Assembly: GCA_018402455.1 (NCBI GenBank) | Contig: JAGYIG010000014.1 | Coordinates: 1 to 64,000, forward strand | DNA: 64,000 bases | Direction: 5' to 3' | From: Opitutaceae bacterium | GTDB lineage: Bacteria > Verrucomicrobiota > Verrucomicrobiia > Opitutales > Opitutaceae | In this document: in pieces, positions 55,446 to 64,000 of the stretch | How positions within the stretch are numbered: position 1 is the stretch's first letter | How the letters are laid out: each line of letters starts with the position of its first letter | Position numbers and translations under genes: made by a program | Notes under the pieces: generated by a model | Database searches by the model: none | The model's input: the letters and a program-made list of their open reading frames with translations, nothing else | What the model was told of the DNA's origin: nothing

Positions 55446-58037
55446 ATGGCAACCCATAGTAAAGACTACGACTTTTCTTCGATTGAACCCCGGTGGCAAT
55501 CCCGCTGGGCAGAAAATCAAGCGTTTACGGCAGAGCCCCCGTCTCCAAAACCTAAATACTACGCGCTGGATATGTTTCCCTACCCGTCCGGCGCGGGTCT
55601 GCACATCGGGCACCCCGAGGGCTACACCGCCACCGATATCCTCTGTCGCTACAAACGCGCCCGCGGCTTCAACGTGCTGCATCCCATCGGCTGGGATGCC
55701 TTCGGCTTGCCCGCCGAACAGCACGCGGTGAAGACCGGCACCCATCCCGCGGCCAACACCGCGGCGAATGTGGGCAATTTTCGCCGCCAGATCAAAGCGC
55801 TCGGCTTCTCCTACGACTGGGATCGAGAGATCAACACGACCGACCCGGACTACTTCCGCTGGACCCAGTGGATCTTCCTCCAGCTGTTCCAGCGCGGCCT
55901 CGCCTACGTTGACGAGCGGCCCGTGTGGTGGTGCCCCGAGCTCAAGGCCGTGCTGGCCAATGAGGAGGTCGTCGACGGCCGCTCCGAGGTGGGCGGCCAC
56001 CCGGTCGAACGCCGGGCACTGCGGCAATGGGTGCTGCGCATCACCGCCTACGCCGAACGTTTGCTGCAGGACCTCGACGGCTTGAACTGGCCGGAATCCA
56101 CCAAGCGCATGCAGGCCGCCTGGATCGGCCGCAGCGAGGGGGCGGAGATCGAGTTCATGCTTGAGGACCCACGCTTGGGCAGCCTGAAGGTGTTCACCAC
56201 CCGCCCCGATACCTTGTTCGGTGCGACCTACATGGTGATCGCCCCGGAACACCCGCTGGTCGAAAAACTCACCACCCCGGCGAATCTCGCTGCCGTCGCC
56301 GCCTACCGACGACAGGCCGCGGCCAAGAGCGACCTGGAGCGCACCGATCTGGCCAAGGACAAATCCGGGGTGTTCTCGGGGTCCTTCGCGATTAATCCCG
56401 TCAACGGACAAAAACTCCCCATCTGGATCGCCGACTACGTCCTCATGGGCTACGGCACCGGAGCCATCATGGCCGTGCCGGCCCACGATGAACGGGACTA
56501 CGAATTCGCCCGGAAATTCGATATCCCGATTGTGCAAGTGATCGAGCCGGCGGACCACTCCAACAACGGCCACGGCCAGCCGCCCTTGCCCTACACCGGC
56601 GAGGGAAACCTCATCCATTCCGACGGCTACAGCGGCCTGCCCTGGCCAGAGGCCAAACAACGCATCACCGCCGATCTGGCAGCCAAAAAGCAGGCGAAGC
56701 CCACCATCAACTTCAAGCTGCGGGACTGGCTGTTTTCCCGTCAGCGCTACTGGGGTGAACCCATCCCCATTGTGTGGGTCAGCCAGGCCGACTACGACCG
56801 GGCGGTCGCCGCCGGCATCAGCGGACTTCCGCCTGAACCGGTTGCCTACGAAGCCGATGGGACCACCCACTACGCCCTGCCTCTGCCCGACAGCGCCCTG
56901 CCGCTGGAACTCCCTGAGGTGGAGAGTTATCAGCCCAGCGACAGCGGGGAAAGTCCGCTGGCCAACGCCACCGAGTGGGTGGATGTCTGGTTCAACCCCA
57001 CCACCGGTGAAACCCGACCCGGGGCCTCCCCCTGCCCCGCAACCGGACTCTGGCTCTCCGGTCGCCGGGAAACGAACACCATGCCGCAATGGGCGGGTTC
57101 GTGCTGGTATTACCTGCGCTACATGGACCCCCGGAACCGGACCGCGGTGGCGGGGCGCGAAGCCCTCGACTACTGGGGCACCCCCGACATCTACATCGGC
57201 GGGGCCGAGCATGCCGTGCTGCACCTGCTGTATGCTCGATTCTGGCACAAGGTCCTCTTTGACAGTGGCCTCCTGCCCAGAGATGAGCCCTTCCAACGCC
57301 TGTTCCACCAAGGCATAATCCTCGGCGAGGATGGCGAAAAGATGTCCAAAAGCCGGGGCAATGTGGTCAGCCCCGACACCATCATCGCTTCCCACGGTGC
57401 CGATACCCTGCGGCTGTACTTGATGTTTCTGGGCCCGCTGGAGGCCATGAAACCCTGGAATCCCCGGGGAATCGAAGGCGTGCACCGCTTTCTGCTAAAA
57501 GTGTGGCGAGGCTTGATCGGGGATGACGGCGCGATTCACGAGCGGGTCGTGACGTGCGGCGGCCACGAACCCGCCGAGCTCACGCGCCTGCTGCATGAAA
57601 CGATCAAAAAAGTCACGGATGACATTGAGGGACTGAGATTTAACACGGCGATTTCGCAGATGATGATATTCGCCAACGCCTTGGTCAAAACCTCGGCCAT
57701 TGATCGCGCGTCCGCCCAAAAACTCGTCCAACTGCTGGCCCCGTTTGCTCCGCATATCGCCGAGGAACTGTGGCACCGGTTGGGCGGCGAGGGGCTCGTG
57801 CAAGCCGCGGGCTGGCCCACGTTTGATCCCGGACTGTTGGAGACGGAATCCCAGAAGATCGTGATTCAGGTGAACGGAAAACGCCGGGCCGAGATCGAAA
57901 TCAACAAAACCGCCACCGAAGCCGACGTCGTCGCCGCCGCCCAAAAACAGGCCGCCGTGGTCAGCCAAATTGAGGGCAAAACCGTGCGACGCGTGATCTA
58001 TGTGCCCGGCCGGATACTAAATATTGTTATTGCGTAG
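55446..58037 (+). CDS. leuS: Leucyl-tRNA synthetase
   Basis: Charges tRNA-Leu. The 863-residue class I synthetase has the HIGH motif (HIGHPEGYTATD) near residue 57, an editing CP1 domain (about 220-420; TTRPDTLFGATYMVIAPEHP), QWAGSCWYYLRY, and KMSKS (EKMSKSRGNVV) near 630. Length and order are normal for bacterial LeuS. The start ATG 55446 lies 42 bp from the divergent htrA gene. Confidence 0.98.
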   Translation: MATHSKDYDFSSIEPRWQSRWAENQAFTAEPPSPKPKYYALDMFPYPSGAGLHIGHPEGYTATDILCRYKRARGFNVLHPIGWDAFGLPAEQHAVKTGTHPAANTAANVGNFRRQIKALGFSYDWDREINTTDPDYFRWTQWIFLQLFQRGLAYVDERPVWWCPELKAVLANEEVVDGRSEVGGHPVERRALRQWVLRITAYAERLLQDLDGLNWPESTKRMQAAWIGRSEGAEIEFMLEDPRLGSLKVFTTRPDTLFGATYMVIAPEHPLVEKLTTPANLAAVAAYRRQAAAKSDLERTDLAKDKSGVFSGSFAINPVNGQKLPIWIADYVLMGYGTGAIMAVPAHDERDYEFARKFDIPIVQVIEPADHSNNGHGQPPLPYTGEGNLIHSDGYSGLPWPEAKQRITADLAAKKQAKPTINFKLRDWLFSRQRYWGEPIPIVWVSQADYDRAVAAGISGLPPEPVAYEADGTTHYALPLPDSALPLELPEVESYQPSDSGESPLANATEWVDVWFNPTTGETRPGASPCPATGLWLSGRRETNTMPQWAGSCWYYLRYMDPRNRTAVAGREALDYWGTPDIYIGGAEHAVLHLLYARFWHKVLFDSGLLPRDEPFQRLFHQGIILGEDGEKMSKSRGNVVSPDTIIASHGADTLRLYLMFLGPLEAMKPWNPRGIEGVHRFLLKVWRGLIGDDGAIHERVVTCGGHEPAELTRLLHETIKKVTDDIEGLRFNTAISQMMIFANALVKTSAIDRASAQKLVQLLAPFAPHIAEELWHRLGGEGLVQAAGWPTFDPGLLETESQKIVIQVNGKRRAEIEINKTATEADVVAAAQKQAAVVSQIEGKTVRRVIYVPGRILNIVIA

Positions 58038-58162
58038 GCAGGGTTTGTCTTCATCTAGGGTGTATTCCTTAGTCCGTTTAGTAGTAAAGAACCGCTGGAA
58101 CAAGGAGATTATCCCTATCTGTCGGTGTTTGCGAATTCAAAGAAACTGGAGACACTTTAACC

Positions 58163-59119
58163 ATGAAAACCACCGCATGCCCGACCCGACTGTATCGGGT
58201 CATCGCCGTCGGGTTCCTCCTCGGATCGAGCTTGGCGCTCGCCGCCAACCGCAACCCCACCAGTAAACTCTATATCGCCGACTTGGAGGGCCAATCGGAG
58301 ATCGACACCGGCGAGCGCATCGAGGAGATCCGGGCCAAGTCCGTCCACAACGCCCAAGGCACGGTGATCGAAACGCTGTCCGATTCGAATAACTCCATGG
58401 TGTTTTCCAACGGCACGGGCGTGTTTCTGGATCCCGACACCCGGATGGAAGTTCGACGCTTTTCTCAAGCGCCCTTCACGCCCAACCGGACCGACTTGGA
58501 GGTGGAGCCTTCGATTTCGCAGACCTACGGCTACATCCCCCGCGGCCGGGTCGGCATCTGCGCCCCCAAAATGGTCGCCGGAAGTTCCATGGTCTACGCC
58601 ACCCCTCACGCCTCGGCTTCCATCCGAGGCAAAAAGGTCGTGGTGGAAGCGGGCGACTTTGAAACCACCATCTCCAGCGTGGAGGGCGAGGTCACCATCA
58701 CCGGTGAGGGCACCGGCGCCAATGGCCAGACCATCAAGGACGGCCAGCAGGCCGTTATCCGGCGGCTGCCCGGCCAGCCTCCCTCCATCGAGATCGGTCC
58801 CATTCCCGACGATCAAGTTTCGGTGATCGAGGACAAGGTGACGATGGCCTGCAACGCCCGTCGCACCGTTTATTTTGATTCGGTAAAGAAGAAATCGGAA
58901 TCCGGCATGCCGACTGATGACACCGCCCCCGACAGCCTGGAACAGGGCGACTCGGAATCCTCCGAAGACGAGCTGGGCGGCGGCTTCGGCGAGGTCTTCC
59001 TCGAAGATCCGGCAGGTGAAGGGGATTCGGACTTTGAAATCATCGCCGTCGTGGTCACGCCCACGGATCCCGTGCCCGAAGTGATTGCGAGTCCGTCGAG
59101 CGCGCGAACCGGCAACTGA
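58163..59119 (+). CDS. FecR-domain exported protein, export module
   Basis: A 318-residue protein with a signal peptide (cleavage near residue 28). A FecR-like domain follows (about 35-200), recognisable by GTGVFLDPDTRMEV, GRVGICAP and TPHASASIRGKKVVVEA, the strand pattern of FecR domains. The C-terminal 80 residues are acidic and low in complexity, probably disordered. FecR domains of this kind occur beside polysaccharide and surface-protein genes. It begins the export module, and GGAG lies 13 bases upstream of the ATG. Confidence 0.8.
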   Translation: MKTTACPTRLYRVIAVGFLLGSSLALAANRNPTSKLYIADLEGQSEIDTGERIEEIRAKSVHNAQGTVIETLSDSNNSMVFSNGTGVFLDPDTRMEVRRFSQAPFTPNRTDLEVEPSISQTYGYIPRGRVGICAPKMVAGSSMVYATPHASASIRGKKVVVEAGDFETTISSVEGEVTITGEGTGANGQTIKDGQQAVIRRLPGQPPSIEIGPIPDDQVSVIEDKVTMACNARRTVYFDSVKKKSESGMPTDDTAPDSLEQGDSESSEDELGGGFGEVFLEDPAGEGDSDFEIIAVVVTPTDPVPEVIASPSSARTGN

Positions 59120-59132
59120 TTCCCGCTCCTCG

Positions 59133-60275
59133 ATGATCGCCCTTCCCTTCAAACCACTCCGCTGGCTGTTCGCCGGAGCCCTCACGGCGAGCGCCGTGGT
59201 GCCCGCATTCGGCTTGGTGCGGTGGAATGAGGGCAAGGATCAGGTCCACGTGAGAGCCCGTGTCGCGTGGATGACCGATTCCAATATCTACTACAACGCG
59301 TCGAACGAGAGTGATACCATCATGCAAGGTTCCTTGGGGGCCGAGTATCGACGCCAGGCCGGCATCATTGGGGTCAATGCCGATCTCGGCATTTCGATTT
59401 CCGACTTTGCGGAAAACGTGGACGAGAGCTTCACCAATCCCACCATGCGGGTCGAGTTCACCAAGGATACGGGTCGCACGACGGGAACCCTGGGCTTCAC
59501 GGGCTTCCGGGACAGCCGCGCCGACCCCGCCGCCAACCTGCGGACCGACTCGTGGAACTACGGGACGGAACTCCGCATCAAATACCCGGTCAACGAACGC
59601 CACAGCTTTTCCGGCGGGATGGATTGGCGACGCTTGGATTACACCAACAACGAATTTCTCGTGGACCTCGACACGACCAGTTTATCCGCCGATTGGTTCT
59701 ACGTTTTCACGCCTGAACGAGACCTCTTCGGCGGTTATCGGCTGCGGCTGAGCGAAACGCTGCGTAATGTCGTTGCTTATGCCGACCATTCCATCTCCGG
59801 CGGCATCGCCGGGCGCCTGATTCGTGGCCTCAACGGCACCGCCCGGGTCGGTTTTCAAAACCGTTACGACCTCACCGATGGAGGCAATGACACTTCCGGT
59901 TACAACGCCAGCATCAGCGCCACTTGGAACTTCACCCGCGCCCTCGCGTTGACGGGACGCATCTCCAAGGACCTCAACATCACGTCCACCAACATCTCCA
60001 CCGACGTCCTCAGCGGCAACCTCGACCTGCAGTATGCCCGCACCGCCAAACTCGTTTTCACCGGGGGCGTCGGCGCCGGCATCACCAAGTTTCTCGGGGA
60101 AGCCGGGGGCAACCGGGAAGACACCTACTTCACCGCTTACGGACGGGTCCAATACACTTTCTCCGAAAAGCTGTCCATCGGGGCGACTTATTCCTTCTTC
60201 GAAAACTGGTCGTCCCTACCGTTTTCTGATTTCTATCGCGATTCGATTACTTTTGACGCTGCCACCAGATTCTGA
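59133..60275 (+). CDS. Outer-membrane beta-barrel protein, export module
   Basis: A 380-residue protein. A signal peptide (to about residue 27) precedes alternating polar and aromatic strands over the whole length, and the protein ends in an aromatic residue (F), the usual outer-membrane insertion signal. It resembles the beta-barrel proteins encoded in exopolysaccharide operons (putative porin-2 like). ATG 59133 is 13 bp after the FecR-like gene. A role in passage or binding of polysaccharide at the outer membrane is inferred. Confidence 0.78.
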   Translation: MIALPFKPLRWLFAGALTASAVVPAFGLVRWNEGKDQVHVRARVAWMTDSNIYYNASNESDTIMQGSLGAEYRRQAGIIGVNADLGISISDFAENVDESFTNPTMRVEFTKDTGRTTGTLGFTGFRDSRADPAANLRTDSWNYGTELRIKYPVNERHSFSGGMDWRRLDYTNNEFLVDLDTTSLSADWFYVFTPERDLFGGYRLRLSETLRNVVAYADHSISGGIAGRLIRGLNGTARVGFQNRYDLTDGGNDTSGYNASISATWNFTRALALTGRISKDLNITSTNISTDVLSGNLDLQYARTAKLVFTGGVGAGITKFLGEAGGNREDTYFTAYGRVQYTFSEKLSIGATYSFFENWSSLPFSDFYRDSITFDAATRF

Positions 60276-60288
60276 GGCTACTTTTATC

Positions 60289-60939
60289 ATGCAACCGCTA
60301 CAAAAACCATTCATGAACAGACGCTTAATCGGTCTCTTCCTGGTGCTTTTGCTGGGTTCACCCGCCTTGGCCCAACCCGCCCCCGCCGCGTTCACGCCCG
60401 GACCCGGGAGTCGGGCCATCACCTACATCATCGCGCTAACGGACAGACTGCGCGTGGATATATTTCAGGAGAACGATCTCGGGGTGATCTCCCGCGTGGA
60501 CTCTAGGGGACGCATCAACTTGCAATTGGTTGGACCCGTGCAGGTCGTCGGAATGACCATTGAAGAAGCCCAAGATGCCGTCGAAAGGGCCTACCGGGAT
60601 CAACGCTTTTTGCGCGATCCGCAAGTGACCATCATCGTCGAAGAGTATGCCGCCCGCGAGGTCATCGTGCAGGGTGAGGTCGTCCAGCCCGGACGGGTTC
60701 CCCTGCCCATCGAATCGGGTATGTCGGTGCTCGATGCCATCACCAAATCCGGTGGCTTCACCGACTTGGCCAAGGGTGAAGCAGTCACCGTCACCCGCAC
60801 CCTGCCCGACGGCACCAAGTCTGTCAGCACGATCGACGTGAAGAGCGTCTTGCGCGGCAGGAAAACCGCCGCCGAGACCGAATCCTCCATGCTTCTGCTG
60901 CCTGACGACATCGTCTACGTCCCGATCAGATTCCTGTAG
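60289..60939 (+). CDS. Wza-like polysaccharide export protein (SLBB)
   Basis: A 216-residue periplasmic/outer-membrane export protein. After a signal peptide (MNRRLIGLFLVLLLGSPALA, from the second ATG at 60313) comes a polysaccharide-export domain with DRLRVDIFQENDLG, IDSRG-like repeats and the pattern IEEAQDAVERAYRDQ. An SLBB domain follows (VIVQGEVVQPGRVPLP, SVLDAITKSGGFTDLAKGEAVTVTR). It is shorter than E. coli Wza and has no lipobox cysteine that I can see. ATG 60313 is an alternative start. Confidence 0.86.
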   Translation: MQPLQKPFMNRRLIGLFLVLLLGSPALAQPAPAAFTPGPGSRAITYIIALTDRLRVDIFQENDLGVISRVDSRGRINLQLVGPVQVVGMTIEEAQDAVERAYRDQRFLRDPQVTIIVEEYAAREVIVQGEVVQPGRVPLPIESGMSVLDAITKSGGFTDLAKGEAVTVTRTLPDGTKSVSTIDVKSVLRGRKTAAETESSMLLLPDDIVYVPIRFL

Positions 60940-60948
60940 TCTTCTTCC

Positions 60949-63120
60949 ATGGCCTCGCGCGAAACCGACACACCACCAAGTCAACACCAGCACTCGGGTC
61001 CTGCTCAAGAGGATCCGGTGACGGAACGCCGCACGCTGCGTGACTACATCATCATCCTGCGGGAGCGCTTTTGGATCGCATTCCCGCTGGCACTGCTGGT
61101 GTCCATCGGGATGGGTTACCACAAGGCCAGCCAGACCCCCCTGTTTCAGTCGGCGGCCACCCTCCAGTTCGAGCGCCCGCAGATCACCACCGGCACCCAG
61201 TCCGTCGCGGAAGTCGGCGTGCGGGCCGCCATCGACCTGAACACTTACCTGCAGGTGCTTGGTAGCGCCGATATGCGCGGCCGGGTCGTCCGCTCGCTCA
61301 CCCCCGACGAAATCCGGATCCTCCAACGCCCCTACTTGAGCGATCTGGAACCCGGGCAGGAGCCCCCCACCGCCGCCGCCGCGCTAGGCAGCCTGAGTAT
61401 CAATGATGTCCCCGACAGCTACATCGCCCGACTGAGTGTCGTGCACCGGGACGGCGAAGCCGCCGCTTTGATCGCAAACCGATTTCTGGATGAATTCATG
61501 CGCTACATTTTGGAGCGCAGGTTCGAAGGCGCCTCGGGCGCTTCCGACTTCCTCGAGGAACGGGCCAACCAACTCCGCCTCGACGCCGAGGCCGCCGATC
61601 GGGCGCTGCAGGACTATCAACGTCGCTACAATCTGGTGTCGTTGGACAACAGCACCAACTTGGTGCGCAACCGGCTGATCGCAGCGGACCAAGCCCTGAC
61701 CCAGGCTCGCCTCGAACGCATACGCGTCAGCGAGATTCTCAATCAGGTCGACAGTTACCGATCCCAGGGCCGGGACATGATGGAGATCTCCTTCATCTCC
61801 GGTTACGGGACCGTGAGCGACATCGCCGTGCGCCTTTCGGAATTACGCAAAAACCAGTCCATTCTGGCCGAACGCTACCTCGAGCGCCACCCGCGGATGA
61901 TTCTAGCCGCCAACGAAATCGCCATCACGGAACAGCAACTCGAAAGCCAGATCACCAGTGCCATTGCCGACCTCCGGTCGTCCTTCGAAAAAGCCCAATC
62001 CTCCGAAGCAGCCATGCAACGGGAATACGATGTGGCGGAGACCGACCAACGGCGACTCAACGACCTGTCCAGCGAGTATCGGAGTCTGCTCAACCAAGCG
62101 GAAATCGCGCGGAATAATTTTATTCAAATCAAAGACCGTCTCGCCGACGTGGATTTGGAAAAGCGGCTCGAAGATGTGCCGGTGCGGCCTCTCGACCGCG
62201 CCGTCCAGCCCGGCGGCCCCTTCCAACCCAACATGCGGGCGATCATTCAGTCGTCGGTCATGCTGTTCTTTGTCATCTTCATCGGCGTGGCGGTGGGCCT
62301 CAGCTTCATCGACGATCGCATCAAGAGCGCGTGGGACGTGGAGCACTTCATCGGCGTCAATCTGCTCGGCATCATCCCCGACCTCAGTTCCCTGAACGAC
62401 GAGGAAAAATACTCCTTGGTGATCAAGAATCGCCAGACCCCCGGCACCGAGTCGTTCCTCAGTATTTACAGCGCCGCCAAGATCCACTCGAAGCTGGACT
62501 TCCCCAAATCTGTCATGGTCACCAGTACCATTCCCGGAGAAGGTAAAACGCTGGTTTCCTGCAACCTCTCCGGGGGATTCGCCCGCCACGGGCGCAAAAC
62601 CCTGCTCATCGACTGCGACCTCCGCCGGCCCATGCTCCACCGGCACTTCAACCAAGAAAACGAAAAAGGCATCATCACCTGGTTCGAGGCCGGCGGCGAT
62701 TTCCAGGACGAGATGCGGTCCCACCCGGAACTCGGCATTCTCGAAGTCGGCGACAACCTGCACCTGCTTCGATCGGGCGGGCGCTCCCGCACCCCCACCG
62801 AGATTCTCGAGTCCAAGGCGTTCGGCGAGTTGATCGAACACCTGCAACGGGAATATGAACTCATCGTGGTCGACACCCCCCCGCTGGGTGCGGTCACCGA
62901 TTCCCTGCTCATTGCCGAACAAATCGATGAGGTCATCTACGTCTGTCGGTTCAACCGCGCCTACAAAAAGCACATCCGCCAATACGTTCGCGCCCTGCAG
63001 GGTGCGAAAAAAGACCTGCTGGGCATCGTACTAAACGGGCTCTCCCCGCGCCGCATCGAGTATTACTCCAACTACCGATACTATCGGAGCTATAAAAAAT
63101 ATTACGGGGCTGAGGCCTGA
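60949..63120 (+). CDS. Wzc-like BY-kinase, polysaccharide copolymerase
   Basis: A 723-residue inner-membrane tyrosine kinase. A Wzz domain with two membrane spans (about 42-60 and 433-455) and a long coiled-coil periplasmic part precedes the cytoplasmic kinase. Walker A (TIPGEGKT) lies near residue 525, Walker A' (LLIDCDLRRP) near 550 and Walker B (LIVVDTPPLG) near 640. The tail has a tyrosine cluster (YYSNYRYYRSYKKYYG) for autophosphorylation. It controls chain length and export with the Wza-like protein just upstream (9 bp). Confidence 0.93.
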   Translation: MASRETDTPPSQHQHSGPAQEDPVTERRTLRDYIIILRERFWIAFPLALLVSIGMGYHKASQTPLFQSAATLQFERPQITTGTQSVAEVGVRAAIDLNTYLQVLGSADMRGRVVRSLTPDEIRILQRPYLSDLEPGQEPPTAAAALGSLSINDVPDSYIARLSVVHRDGEAAALIANRFLDEFMRYILERRFEGASGASDFLEERANQLRLDAEAADRALQDYQRRYNLVSLDNSTNLVRNRLIAADQALTQARLERIRVSEILNQVDSYRSQGRDMMEISFISGYGTVSDIAVRLSELRKNQSILAERYLERHPRMILAANEIAITEQQLESQITSAIADLRSSFEKAQSSEAAMQREYDVAETDQRRLNDLSSEYRSLLNQAEIARNNFIQIKDRLADVDLEKRLEDVPVRPLDRAVQPGGPFQPNMRAIIQSSVMLFFVIFIGVAVGLSFIDDRIKSAWDVEHFIGVNLLGIIPDLSSLNDEEKYSLVIKNRQTPGTESFLSIYSAAKIHSKLDFPKSVMVTSTIPGEGKTLVSCNLSGGFARHGRKTLLIDCDLRRPMLHRHFNQENEKGIITWFEAGGDFQDEMRSHPELGILEVGDNLHLLRSGGRSRTPTEILESKAFGELIEHLQREYELIVVDTPPLGAVTDSLLIAEQIDEVIYVCRFNRAYKKHIRQYVRALQGAKKDLLGIVLNGLSPRRIEYYSNYRYYRSYKKYYGAEA

Positions 63121-63121
63121 T

Positions 63122-63170
63122 CCGGCACCGGTTCGGCCGAACCCGGAATTCGGATCGTCATCCGGTGCCG
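63122..63170. repeat. Inverted repeat between BY-kinase and lpxI
   Basis: CGGCACCGG (63123-63131) pairs perfectly with CCGGTGCCG (63162-63170), around a 30-base spacer that contains the short palindrome TCGGCCGA. It begins two bases after the BY-kinase stop. No T-tract follows, so it is at most a weak terminator or a structured spacer. Confidence 0.4.
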
Positions 63171-63195
63171 TCTGCACCAGCTTGGTCGGACTGCG

Positions 63196-64000
63196 ATGCT
63201 CTCCCGATTTCTTCCTCCCGACTTTGACCCCGCTCAACCGATCGCGCTGATCGCCGGCCAGGGGATCTATCCACAATTGGTGGCGGCGGCGATACGCGAG
63301 GCCGGCTTGGAAGTGCGGTTGATTGCTTTTGAGGAGGAAACGAACCCCACCCTTTTCGATACCTTCGCCGCCGAACACCGCACTCAAATCAAGGTCGGGC
63401 AACTGGGCAAAATGCTCAAATCCCTAGAGAAATTTGCGTCAAGATACGCCATCATGGCGGGCCAGATCACGCCTCGCCGCCTCTTCAAGGGACTCCACCC
63501 CGACCTCAAGGCCACCCGCATCCTGTTTTCGCTCAAACGGCGCAACGCCGAAACCATCTTCGGCGCCATCGCCGATGAAATGGCGGCCATCGGGGTGCAC
63601 CTGCTGGACGCCAGGTCATTTCTCGACCGCGAACTGGCTCCGGCCGGCGTCATCGGGGTCAGAAAGTTTCCCATCGAAACCGAATACCTCGATCACGGTA
63701 TCGATATCGCCCGGGAATGCGCCCGCTTGGATATCGGCCAGGGGTGCGTGGTCCGGAAGGGCACCGTCCTGGCGGTGGAGGCCTTTGAAGGCACCGACGA
63801 AATGATCCGCCGGGCCGGCGCGTTCAAAACCGACCACACCCTCTTTGTGAAAACGGTCAAAGCCCACCAGGACTACCGGTTTGATGTGCCCTGCTTCGGA
63901 CTAAAAACCTTGGAGACCCTGCGCGAAGCCGCCATCCGAGCAGTCGCGTTGGAAACCGACAAAGTCATCCTGCTGGACCACGCCACGGTGGAAAAACAGG
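63196..64000 (+). CDS. lpxI: LpxI-type UDP-2,3-diacylglucosamine pyrophosphatase (cut by window end)
   Basis: Hydrolyses UDP-2,3-diacylglucosamine to lipid X in lipid A synthesis; LpxI replaces LpxH in some lineages. About 268 residues are visible and the frame is open to the right edge. Near the N-terminus is IALIAGQGIYPQL. GQLGKMLK and IMAGQITPRRLF follow. Later come GVRKFPIETEYLDHGIDIARE, GQGCVVRKGTVLAVEAFEGTDEM, KTVKAHQDYRFDVPCFGLKTLE and ALETDKVILLD. ATG 63196 is the start. Confidence 0.92.
   Translation, partial: MLSRFLPPDFDPAQPIALIAGQGIYPQLVAAAIREAGLEVRLIAFEEETNPTLFDTFAAEHRTQIKVGQLGKMLKSLEKFASRYAIMAGQITPRRLFKGLHPDLKATRILFSLKRRNAETIFGAIADEMAAIGVHLLDARSFLDRELAPAGVIGVRKFPIETEYLDHGIDIARECARLDIGQGCVVRKGTVLAVEAFEGTDEMIRRAGAFKTDHTLFVKTVKAHQDYRFDVPCFGLKTLETLREAAIRAVALETDKVILLDHATVEKQ

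Noticed and set aside
55404-57485. Upstream extension of the HtrA frame by nearly 700 residues
   Set aside because: This part is antisense to leuS. A proper signal peptide begins at ATG 55403, which fits an HtrA protein of normal length.
1-64000. CRISPR array, insertion sequence or prophage
   Set aside because: No regularly spaced repeats, transposase, integrase or phage genes are seen; gene content and base composition look even across the window.

Overview
The window is a high-GC, gene-dense stretch of a Gram-negative bacterial chromosome. Envelope genes (LpxI, ExbB/ExbD, a beta-barrel protein, a Wza-like export protein, a BY-kinase) show an outer membrane. The gene style (many ATGA stop/start overlaps, multi-domain glycosyltransferases, a LOG protein with a long N-terminal extension, an LpxI-type lipid A gene) suggests Verrucomicrobiota, perhaps Opitutaceae; this is inference, as no rRNA or marker comparison is possible here. 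I saw no tRNA, rRNA, CRISPR array, insertion sequence or prophage. No gap between genes exceeds 300 bp.

Region 1 (1-20.7 kb) is a surface-polysaccharide locus, almost all on +. It holds six soluble glycosyltransferase genes, among them a 1254-residue three-domain protein and an 860-residue GT2-GT4 fusion, plus a DPM1-like GT2, three SDR-type nucleotide-sugar enzymes, rmlA and rmlB, two large integral membrane proteins and one small exported protein. No flippase, polymerase or ABC exporter is recognisable.

Region 2 (20.8-30.6 kb) looks like a lipid or glycolipid locus. A serine-palmitoyltransferase-like alpha-oxoamine synthase faces a minus-strand run encoding an ACP-FabZ-like fusion, a beta-ketoacyl-ACP synthase, an SDR, an MGDG-synthase-like glycosyltransferase and two GT4 enzymes. 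A divergent GT4 and a YbgC-type thioesterase follow. The simplest reading is synthesis of a specialised long-chain amino lipid (sphingolipid or sulfonolipid type) and its glycosylation. This is the most interesting system in the window.

Region 3 (30.5-58 kb) is mostly housekeeping: queG, aroK, threonine aldolase, a LOG-family fusion, a pseudopilin pair, purD, a low-molecular-weight phosphatase, glyA, argA, dtd, an HDAC11-like deacetylase, an SDR, exbB/exbD, the metK-ahcY pair with an ahcY terminator, an HPt protein, an M50 protease, an MFS transporter, ribE, an active/inactive HtrA pair and leuS. A family-4 uracil-DNA glycosylase at 51.1-52.0 kb is broken by many small frameshifts, the only clearly damaged gene.

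Region 4 (58.1-64 kb) is a polysaccharide export module: FecR-like protein, outer-membrane beta-barrel, Wza-like SLBB protein and Wzc-like BY-kinase. It is followed by lpxI, which runs off the right edge. Together with region 1 it probably serves exopolysaccharide synthesis, although 37 kb separates the two.
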